Positions 39,101 through 43,128 of a stretch of DNA of 43,128 bases are shown here, piece after piece. The stretch's first letter is position 1. Each line of letters begins with the position of its first letter. A program made the translations under genes and the position numbers. This DNA is from Microbacterium resistens NBRC 103078 (lineage in GTDB: Bacteria > Actinomycetota > Actinomycetes > Actinomycetales > Microbacteriaceae): positions 1 through 43,128 of the forward strand of contig NZ_BCRA01000049.1 in assembly GCF_001552355.1 (NCBI RefSeq). Reading direction: 5' to 3'. The notes under the pieces were generated by a model, which saw only the letters and a list, made by a program, of their open reading frames with translations, had not been told where the DNA came from and did not search any database.

Positions 39101-39149
39101 GCTGATCGGCATCCGCCGCCGTCGACAGGACGACGCGGTCACCCGCTGA
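33120..39149 (+). CDS. Giant cell-wall surface protein with DUF11/Ig-like repeats and LAxTG sortase signal
   Basis: A 2009-residue protein. GTG 33120 follows GGGAGGG; a signal peptide (RRGLGVVAALAGLLGSLLPA, cleavage after AQA) is present. Residues ~45-650 are a large beta-rich head. A DUF11-like domain lies near 655-770 (PVSFRVVDTLPDGMVYVDGS), with further Ig-like domains to ~1080. Seven tandem repeats (starting near residues 1084, 1211, 1335, 1459, 1581, 1712, 1841) share VKxSDPxxGxxVxxGDxITYTV, DDLxxVLDDAxxNxD, and VTxTYSVTV, and each carries a Cys pair near its end followed by a TEH/TTH/TIH-type motif. Each keeps a Lys in the first strand and an Asn in the last (GNQV, HNVV, RNVV...). The C terminus has LAITG (1970-1974), a hydrophobic helix and RRRR, the signal for class E sortase. 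It is likely an adhesin or stalk. Confidence 0.9.
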   Translation: MGRSWLPAGTATNDKRAVPGASRTRRGLGVVAALAGLLGSLLPATAAQAAPLSTHEITAVWAGDPAPTEAPYGQPVIAEWRVNTNDVDDPYSNEPVDNVRLTLTAGNGVFTSIPEICKTRDVAPLSEISADGTTLLCNIGTVKEGTASVIQTPVRGSSASGGELTINGTATSDSAASAAGPADPGPLPITYSRGMDLSLVSAPGQQYQGGVKASRTGGERTFVLMNFSLVLAAGSIPGPDTYSFPVTVGSNVPSAVNGLQWESCRPIDSSSRSTGQPFSDSAQSDRTNFPTCAVSGAGTNYTVSLSDLDYTLVQTPSNDSLGQPLPGNGSYVASGTVEFSIPAQVSQITNFTFTAAPGPFSFTDGSSAPDGDPANNASDTTLVPPGGFSNSWNGTPANSRSAWDANLWVSPGTSQGVPLPQPGIDDRADWDEAVANGTAQTTLPLYHQANSAMWNSYQGPGGEQLAGICTMSQNPSFVATSFDGGGWDPGLSYLTYTTARFFYTTQSIDTKTETCGDTAPSAKWVEVVPPAGKTLDDPRIGSDILMTLPAGVTAVKMTWDPTVDRPRSSRGYAFLRAFGHIDQNAPTSGEGWTIGAFNSPLDPALHWPGYPTLNGYVNVSTYPGGVDLPGSTYGPNMNGHRDAFRLQGPQGLIEKSVSDTTAQPGIPVTYTLRAQAQNTVTSPPPVSFRVVDTLPDGMVYVDGSAQPAPTAVSADRRTLTWDVVDAEANVFQTIRYQAQRPADSVLAPGTQLTNTAVIDVPGDNRPSNTPGRQASATVTVPSASATVFGKSAEANLLSFDGDSSAWVLTISSQDPVASDFTDTIDILPALGDGRGTTIDGSYTVTGVDAPTGSTVYYTTAPLTTLSNDPRDASNGAPGSVAGNSVGWTTTAMANPTAVRVIGPRLDPGATQTIRIAYTTASGANCQAPAPGDNKPGQILVNSASSWAGHTALPMLSSAVTEIASCYAVSLKKFVQDAEGNWHDANTLADFPAYRVGDEVPYRIVVENIGQGTVTDLEITDDLFPSGSFTVERLARGEQEVHEYTAVMTGGGNVVNTACGTAASPPDAEAPTILCDPAGVVVTNYTTVKSSDPASGATVKPGDTITYAVTVTQEGDVPAIAEFTDTLANVLDDAVYNGDVTASIGTATVTGDVLSWNGTVPVGEAATITYSVTVKDSAALAADGDYRVGNQVTSPGCVEAADCATEHPVADYTVVKSSDPADGSNVAEGDTIAYTLTVSQVGGGAFTGASLTDDLSDVLDDATWNGDLTASAGTAGFDPATATLTWSGDLAVGQVVTITYSVTVTAAGDTHLHNVVASDGCASQDTCETEHFTATYTTVKTSDPAPGTDVKIGDVITYTVTVTQSGEGRVVGQFFTDDLANVLDDAVYNDDLAADNGTATYDPATGVISWTGDLGPGDVATVTYSVTVTAAGDTLIGNTVQSPGCESAADCETEHKTGRYETVKTSDPASGSDVQAGDVIEYTVTVSQVGEAAVAGASFRDDLTAVLDDAAWNDDLAASAGTVSYGAPAVTWSGDLKVGQVVTVTYSVTVTGAGDMTLRNVVTSDGCADEGSCTTTHQTGDYTVSKTAVAAPGSTVAVGDTITYTVTVAQRGPGAVEGATFVDDLTAVLDDATWNDDTVASAGTASFAAGAKQLTWTGDLAVGEVVTVTYSVTVTGAGDMTLTNVVAPGENGECVPAGDQNPDCTTTHQTGRFTYSKMADPAHNSDVRAGDVVTYTVTVAQEGPASVAASLVDDLSDVIDDADYNGDVAASAGTAAVDGATLSWSGDLAPGDVVTITYSVTVTGSGNTTLANVVTSPSPAGECVPAPDGTEDCRTIHKTGGYVYAKTADPASGTEVALGDRVTYTLTVAQRGDGAVADAIVVDDLSDVLDDASWNDDATASSGAVTRVGDTLTWKGDLAVGQTVTVTYSVTVTSAGPAELRNVVTSPDVRAICDPAGVCETEHEVPPTPPLAITGGVLGWGLGVLAGGLLIAGAMLIGIRRRRQDDAVTR
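36369..39008 (+). repeat. Seven tandem repeats of 366-393 nt within the surface protein gene
   Basis: Units begin at 36369, 36750, 37122, 37494, 37860, 38253 and 38640. Units share long identical stretches at DNA level, so recombination could change copy number. Units 5 and 6 have longer Cys-to-Cys loops (eight residues rather than four or five). Confidence 0.9.
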
Positions 39150-39158
39150 CCGCGTCCT

Positions 39159-39203
39159 GACCGGACGCCGCCTCCCTCCCCCCCGGTGAGGCGGCGTCCG
39201 GTC
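39159..39203 (+). terminator. Strong terminator after the surface protein gene
   Basis: Perfect 16-bp stem (39159-39174 with 39188-39203) with a C-rich 13-nt loop, 9 nt after the stop. Confidence 0.88.
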
Positions 39204-39245
39204 GCGGCCGTGAGCGCAGCGATCCTCGAGATGAGGCGTGCGCAC

Positions 39246-39251
39246 TAGCAT
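39246..39251 (+). promoter_or_regulatory. Candidate -10 box of the LuxR-type regulator gene
   Basis: TAGCAT, predicting a start near 39258 and a ~48-nt leader. Confidence 0.4.
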
Positions 39252-39273
39252 GGTGGCGATCGGTCCTTTCTGG

Positions 39274-39296
39274 GGGGTGGACCACATTCTCACCCC
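39274..39296 (+). promoter_or_regulatory. Hairpin in the leader of the LuxR-type regulator
   Basis: GGGGTG (39274-39279) pairs with CACCCC (39291-39296), loop 11 nt, ending 9 nt before ATG 39306. No Shine-Dalgarno lies between hairpin and ATG. Confidence 0.35.
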
Positions 39297-39305
39297 GACG
39301 AAACA

Positions 39306-40967
39306 ATGACGATCACAGACCCTCGCGACGCGCCGCGACACCGACCCGATCCAGTGTCGCCGGAGCTCCTCGCCAGCCTGCCCGCAGGCGCCCAGGTGAC
39401 GATTCGGGATGCGGTGGCGCGAGGAGAGCTCGGGGAGGCGCTCCGCGCAGCGGTGGATGCGGATGACCTCGATCTGGCCGTCGACATCCTTCGCATCGGT
39501 TGGTTCGATCTGCTCAAGGACGATGGCCGTCAGCGCAGTCGCGACACGCTGGAACGGCTCTCCGCCTCGCAGCTCATGGGCCACCCCCTCCTTGCCATGG
39601 CCCTGGGAATCCTGATCAACGCCGACAGCCTGCGCCGGACCAAGGCGGCCTATTACTTCGGCCTCGCCGCGACAGGGGTGCGGACGCGTTCCCCAAGGAC
39701 CAGCCCGGCCCAGCGGGCCCTCGTCCTCGCGAGCGAGAGTGCGGCCCTGCGTCTAATGGGGCAGGGCTCGGCTTCCGTCGCATCCGCTCGAGCCGCCCTG
39801 CGGGCGCTCGACGCGATCCACGACGAACGCCGCAACCTGATCGGCTATCTCCCCCGGGTCTACTCCCAACTGGGCACGAGCCTCTACTACGGCGGGCAGG
39901 AGACCGAGGCGCTGCATGTGTTCGCTCGCGGCTACGCCGAGTCCGGAACGGCGGAGCGCTCCAGCTTCGGGAACCTGTCGATGGCGGCCGGGATTCATGC
40001 GTTACAGGGCAACCTCACCGACGCGACGGAGGCGGTCATGATCGCGCGCGGAGACCCGTGGAGCGACGAGCAGCGCCGCATGTACACCGGCACTTTCTAT
40101 CGGATCGCCGAAGCCGTGCTCGCCCTGGAACGATTCGACGTCGCCACGGCGCGCGCGCACCTGGACGCGATGGAACACGATCGGCGGAGCATCGAGCACT
40201 GGACGGTGATCGCCCACGTGCAGTCGTTGGTCGCGGTCGTCGGGCGAGACCCGGCGGCGGGACTCGCCGAACTGGAGGAGTACGCGGCCCTCCGAGGAGC
40301 AGAGGCGCAGACCCGCGCGGCCCGACTGCGACTGGCCTCGTCGCGCGGGCTCCTCCACCTCGCCCTGGGAAACTTCGAGGCGGCGGAGCGGGTCCTCCGC
40401 AGCGATACGGGAAGACGGCCGCAGGACTACGTCGACCGTGCGCGACTTCTGCTGGCGACGAGCCGCACCGGCGAGGCGCTACGGGAGCTGCGGACGATCG
40501 CCGGTCGCTCCCAGAGCATCCGCACCGCTCTCGAGGCGCTGAGCATCGAGGCCGCGGTCGGGCTGCGCGCGGGGATGGATCGCCGGACCGAGACGGTTCT
40601 GCGTCAGCTCGCCGCCACGATGCGCCGAACCGGTCAGCGTCTCGCCCTCCGGCTGCTGCCGCCGGTCGACGCGGCGGCGATCGTCGAGTCCCTCCGCACG
40701 ACGGGGGCGGCGGATGTCGTGGACGAGGGCGGCCCGTCTCTGCTCGCGGAACCCGATCTGCCCGAGCTCACCGACCGGGAGCTCGCCGTGCTGGAGGCGC
40801 TCTCGCGAACCAGTGCGACGAGCGACATCGCCGCCGAGCTGTTCGTCTCCGTCAACACCGTCAAGACCCACCGGAAGAGCGTCTACCGCAAGCTCGGCGC
40901 ACGCACGCGCGAGGAGGCGCTGGCTGTCGCGTTCCACCGGCACCTGATCTCGACGCACCGCCGATGA
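39306..40967 (+). CDS. LuxR-type transcriptional regulator with helical-repeat (TPR-like) sensor region
   Basis: A 553-residue protein. Residues ~35-470 are all-helical with repeated Ala/Leu-rich helix pairs (RALVLASESAALRLMGQGS, LPRVYSQLGTSLYYGGQETE, LGNFEAAERVL), like the TPR region of MalT-family regulators. The C-terminal LuxR HTH is LTDRELAVLEALSRTSATSDIA and LFVSVNTVKTHRKSVYRKLG (~485-545). Unlike MalT/LAL proteins there is no NB-ARC or AAA ATPase domain and no receiver domain. The ATG at 39306 has no Shine-Dalgarno and follows a hairpin. It overlaps the next gene by 4 bp. It follows the surface protein gene and might control it (inference). Confidence 0.88.
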   Translation: MTITDPRDAPRHRPDPVSPELLASLPAGAQVTIRDAVARGELGEALRAAVDADDLDLAVDILRIGWFDLLKDDGRQRSRDTLERLSASQLMGHPLLAMALGILINADSLRRTKAAYYFGLAATGVRTRSPRTSPAQRALVLASESAALRLMGQGSASVASARAALRALDAIHDERRNLIGYLPRVYSQLGTSLYYGGQETEALHVFARGYAESGTAERSSFGNLSMAAGIHALQGNLTDATEAVMIARGDPWSDEQRRMYTGTFYRIAEAVLALERFDVATARAHLDAMEHDRRSIEHWTVIAHVQSLVAVVGRDPAAGLAELEEYAALRGAEAQTRAARLRLASSRGLLHLALGNFEAAERVLRSDTGRRPQDYVDRARLLLATSRTGEALRELRTIAGRSQSIRTALEALSIEAAVGLRAGMDRRTETVLRQLAATMRRTGQRLALRLLPPVDAAAIVESLRTTGAADVVDEGGPSLLAEPDLPELTDRELAVLEALSRTSATSDIAAELFVSVNTVKTHRKSVYRKLGARTREEALAVAFHRHLISTHRR

Positions 40968-41518
40968 GCCGCACCGGCCTCGCGACCGATCGTCGCCCGC
41001 GTCTGACGACGAGGGTCCTCCTCGTCTGCGCGGCGCTCGCCGCCGTGCAGGCCGTGCTGTCGGCGACCGTGTCGGCGGTCACCCCCGCGGTGGCCGCTGT
41101 CCTTCCGCCCGCCTACGCGCTGATCGCGGCCGTGCACAGCGTCATGCCCTTCCTCGCGCGGCTGCTGACGGGCGCGTCCTGGTCCGCGACGATCACGGCC
41201 GGGATCGCGGGCGTGCTGATGTGGCCGGTCAGCGCGGTGGGGCCGCTCGTCCTCGTCGTGTTCCTCAGCGGCGCGGTCGCCTTTGACGCGGTTCTGAGAG
41301 GGCGTCCTGGTCCGACGGTCCGCCGCATGCTCACGGCGGCCGCAGCCTCCGCCGTCGTCCTGTTCGCGGTGTCGCTGCCGGTGTTCTCGCCGGGCCATCT
41401 CACCGCAGGCATGCTCGCGGCGACCCTCGCCGCCCGTCTGTGCGCCCAGGGGGCGGCGGCGTTGGGAGCGCGGGGCCTCGCTGCGGCCCTGCGCCGGGTC
41501 GGCGTCCGGGGGCACTGA
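40964..41518 (+). CDS. Small multi-pass membrane protein, possible ECF-type S component
   Basis: A 184-residue protein with about five hydrophobic helices (LLVCAALAAVQAVLSATVSA, AYALIAAVHSVMPFLARLLT, GIAGVLMWPVSAVGPLVLVV, MLTAAAASAVVLFAVSLPVF, and a last one). Size and topology resemble vitamin-transport S components or YkoE-like proteins, but no ligand motif is seen. Its ATG overlaps the LuxR stop (ATGA), so the two are co-translated; it may signal to or be controlled by the regulator. A strong terminator follows. Confidence 0.72.
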   Translation: MSRTGLATDRRPRLTTRVLLVCAALAAVQAVLSATVSAVTPAVAAVLPPAYALIAAVHSVMPFLARLLTGASWSATITAGIAGVLMWPVSAVGPLVLVVFLSGAVAFDAVLRGRPGPTVRRMLTAAAASAVVLFAVSLPVFSPGHLTAGMLAATLAARLCAQGAAALGARGLAAALRRVGVRGH

Positions 41519-41523
41519 GACAG

Positions 41524-41561
41524 GACGCCCCGCCCCGACGGGTCGACCGGGGCGGGGCGTC
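41524..41561. terminator. Strong bidirectional terminator
   Basis: Perfect 14-bp GC stem (41524-41537 with 41548-41561), loop 10 nt, between convergent genes. Confidence 0.85.
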
Positions 41562-41574
41562 GTCGCGTCTCGGA

Positions 41575-41973
41575 TCAGGCGGTCTTGCGGAAGTAGTCGT
41601 TGGATGCGGGGAGCCACATCAGCACGACGGCGACGAGGCCGATGGCCACGGCGATGATGGTCCAGATCGACTGGTCGTTGAACAGCACGAACAGCCCGAG
41701 GATCTCGAAGACGGTGATGAGGATGCGCGCCCAGTTCTTGCCCGCCTTCATCTTCCACAGCACGATCAGCTGGATGACGGCGATGGCGAGCTGGCCGATG
41801 GAGATCCACAGCAGCGCGGTGCCGCCCGTCGCGACGGTCGCGTCTCCGGACGCCCCACCGGCGGCGGCGATGAAGGAGCTCCCGGCCACCCCGATGATCG
41901 AGAGGGCGATGTCCAGCAGGGCTCCGAGGAGGAAGATCCAGAAGGCGACCTTGACGGTCGTGGGAACGGTCAT
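41575..41973 (-). CDS. Small four-helix membrane protein
   Basis: A 132-residue protein with four hydrophobic segments (VAFWIFLLGALLDIALSIIG, ALLWISIGQLAIAVIQLIVL, WARILITVFEILGLFVLF, IIAVAIGLVAVVLMWLP) and a short polar tail (SNDYFRKTA). The WKMKAGKNWARI loop between helices 2 and 3 is typical of small actinobacterial membrane proteins of unknown function. ATG 41973 follows a GGAGC. Not assigned. Confidence 0.8.
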   Translation of the reverse strand: MTVPTTVKVAFWIFLLGALLDIALSIIGVAGSSFIAAAGGASGDATVATGGTALLWISIGQLAIAVIQLIVLWKMKAGKNWARILITVFEILGLFVLFNDQSIWTIIAVAIGLVAVVLMWLPASNDYFRKTA

Positions 41974-42074
41974 GTGTGCTCCAGTCGAACGAAGGGCGCG
42001 ACGGGGGCGTCGCTGCGCTCAGAATCGCACACTGTGAATTCGCTGAAGTCCGGTATACGGGATTTCCCTGATTC

Positions 42075-42099
42075 CCGGGCGCGCAGATTCGTCGCCCGG
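42075..42099 (-). terminator. Candidate terminator after the small acidic protein gene
   Basis: CCGGGCG (42075-42081) pairs with CGCCCGG (42093-42099), loop 11 nt, directly after the minus-strand stop at 42108. Confidence 0.5.
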
Positions 42100-42107
42100 A
42101 CCTCCGG

Positions 42108-42284
42108 TCAGTCGACGTCTCCCTCGGCGGCGATCCGGTCGGCCTCGGCGCTGTCGACGAGCTCGTCGGCGGCGTCCGGATCGAGCGTCTCCCTGCCGTC
42201 CTCCTCCCGCAGCGCGGCGTCGGGGACGGTCTCGTCGTCGTCCGGGTCCTCCGGGACCAGGGGCACCATCGGGTTGTTCGTCAT
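42108..42284 (-). CDS. Small highly acidic protein of unknown function
   Basis: A 58-residue protein, MTNNPMVPLVPEDPDDDE at the start and ending AADRI-like EADRIAAEGDVD, with roughly 40% Asp plus Glu and almost no basic residues. It has no domain and is probably disordered. The strong GGAGAGGAG 7 nt before ATG 42284, a leader hairpin, a candidate -10 and a terminator hairpin all support it as a real gene. I recall similar short acidic proteins in Microbacterium genomes. Role unknown. Confidence 0.7.
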   Translation of the reverse strand: MTNNPMVPLVPEDPDDDETVPDAALREEDGRETLDPDAADELVDSAEADRIAAEGDVD

Positions 42285-42305
42285 GATCGGTCTCCTCTCC
42301 GGCGA

Positions 42306-42327
42306 GGCGGATCGTCGGCGATCCGCC
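42306..42327 (-). promoter_or_regulatory. Leader hairpin and upstream -10 of the acidic protein gene
   Basis: GGCGGATC (42306-42313) pairs with GATCCGCC (42320-42327), loop 6 nt, just 5' of the Shine-Dalgarno on the minus strand. A minus-strand TAGCGT (42342-42347) upstream could be the -10. Confidence 0.4.
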
Positions 42328-42566
42328 GGGGCGTTGCGGGTACGCTACGCGCCGGCCCGCCCTTCCGCGCCCGGATTGCCCCCGGCCCGGGCCGGGTGCT
42401 AGGCGTCGGAGCGCGCCGCGCGGGTGAAGCGTCGCCTCCGCCTCGCCGTCCTGCGTCTGCGCCGGCGACGGGACCCACTCGGGCGCGGCGGGGGAGGCGC
42501 GGCCTTGCGCTCGTCCGGGCGCTGCCCCCAGACTGGCGTCGTCCGCGTCCGCCGACGAAGGAAGCA

Positions 42567-43128
42567 ATGAACGCCACGAGACCGCACCGCGTCGTGGTCG
42601 TCGGCGGCGGCATCCTCGGGGCCTCGGCCGCCGCTCACCTGGCCCGTCGGGGAATGGCGGTGACCCTCGTGACCTCCGGCGACCTCGCCGACGGTGCGTC
42701 GGGTCGATCGCTGTCGTGGCTGAACTCCTCGGGGGAGCGGTCGGAGGCGTATCACCGGCTGCGGCTGCTCGGCATCGATCGCTACCGGACCTGGGCCGCG
42801 CGGCATCCGGACAGCGCCGACCACCTCCGGTTCGACGGGGCGATCAAGTGGGCGAGACCGGGATCCAGTCTGCAGCCGACCTTCGCGCGGGAGCGCTCGC
42901 GGGGGTACGACGCGATCTGGGTGCCGAGGAATCGGATCGCCGAGCACGCCCCCGACGTCCGTCCCGGCGCGGTCGCCGAGGAAGGGGCGATCGTCAATCC
43001 CGGGGAGGGATGGGTCGATCTCCCGCCGCTGGTCGCCGATCTCGTGGCCGAGGCCGTCGCCGGAGGCGCACGGCTCGTCGCCCGCACCGCGGTGCGGGCG
43101 GTGGCGACGGACGCCGGCGGCGTCGTCG
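42567..43128 (+). CDS. FAD-dependent amino-acid oxidase-like oxidoreductase, DAO family (3' partial)
   Basis: The first 187 residues of a gene that runs past the window end. The FAD-binding motif is VVVVGGGILGASAAAHLARRG (GxGxxG with the usual downstream spacing), then DGASGRSLSWLNSSG, the DAO-family SxxNxG-like segment, and NPGEGWVDLPPLVADLVAEA, which matches the family's region before the second FAD strand. Relatives include D-amino-acid, glycine and sarcosine oxidases; substrate cannot be told from this half. GAAGGAAG precedes ATG 42567. Divergent from the acidic protein gene. Confidence 0.88.
   Translation, partial: MNATRPHRVVVVGGGILGASAAAHLARRGMAVTLVTSGDLADGASGRSLSWLNSSGERSEAYHRLRLLGIDRYRTWAARHPDSADHLRFDGAIKWARPGSSLQPTFARERSRGYDAIWVPRNRIAEHAPDVRPGAVAEEGAIVNPGEGWVDLPPLVADLVAEAVAGGARLVARTAVRAVATDAGGVV

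Noticed and set aside
1..43128. tRNA, rRNA, prophage or insertion sequence
   Set aside because: No cloverleaf with CCA-type ends, rRNA-like block, integrase, transposase or terminal inverted repeats was recognised by reading both strands; a tRNAscan or HMM run could still overturn this.

Overview
The window is about 70% G+C, gene dense and rich in GTG starts. Its small conserved proteins (a DUF7882-like protein, a DUF2795 protein, an HU/CtaG pair) and its promoter style (TAnnnT -10 boxes, often 6-7 nt before an ATG or GTG) fit a Gram-positive actinobacterium, most likely Microbacterium or a close Microbacteriaceae relative. This is inferred from content; no database search was possible. No rRNA, tRNA, insertion sequence, prophage or CRISPR array was seen. 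It reads as chromosomal DNA.

Layout. (1) 1-3740, information processing: the 3' part of a membrane-anchored extracytoplasmic protein, a DNA-3-methyladenine glycosylase, an operon of cysteine-poor, zinc-independent ribosomal proteins L28-L33-S14 behind a structured leader RNA, and HU. (2) 3780-9750: a CopD-CtaG fusion for copper/cytochrome oxidase assembly, a membrane-anchored unknown, a PIF1/RecD-like helicase, a palindromic repeat cluster, then heme oxygenase and a DUF2470 protein (heme iron use). (3) 9850-16520: a lipoprotein shaped like a class C beta-lactamase but with all catalytic motifs degraded, CorA, an unknown protein, a YeiH-type transporter divergent from a LysR regulator, and a CPA1 antiporter. 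(4) 16760-21584: a tightly coupled four-gene operon (Cys-rich lipoprotein, peptidoglycan-binding adaptor, ABC ATPase, FtsX/MacB permease), each gene overlapping the next by 4 bp. (5) 21581-23850: an alpha/beta hydrolase, small conserved proteins, and Hsp20 divergent from an HspR-like MerR regulator with a dyad between them. (6) 24004-27994: a PhnDCE-type importer coupled to a CX5R phosphatase and a TetR regulator. (7) 28001-32906: small unlinked genes, including a stand-alone SIP-domain gene under a near-consensus DtxR/IdeR iron box. (8) 33120-39149: a 2009-residue surface protein with seven ~125-residue Ig-like repeats and an LAxTG sortase signal. (9) 39306-43128: a LuxR-type regulator with a TPR-like sensor half coupled to a membrane protein, two small genes, and the start of an FAD-dependent oxidoreductase.

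Links between regions. Heme oxygenase, DUF2470 and the SIP protein look like parts of one iron-limitation response, two of them with DtxR-type sites over their -10 boxes. At least eight genes appear to be transcribed from leaderless promoters. The observations most worth testing are the three-way-junction leader of rpmB, the catalytically dead serine-hydrolase lipoprotein, the phosphatase-coupled phn operon, the lipoprotein/adaptor/ABC operon, and the surface protein in which all seven repeats keep a Lys/Asn pair suited to isopeptide bonds.
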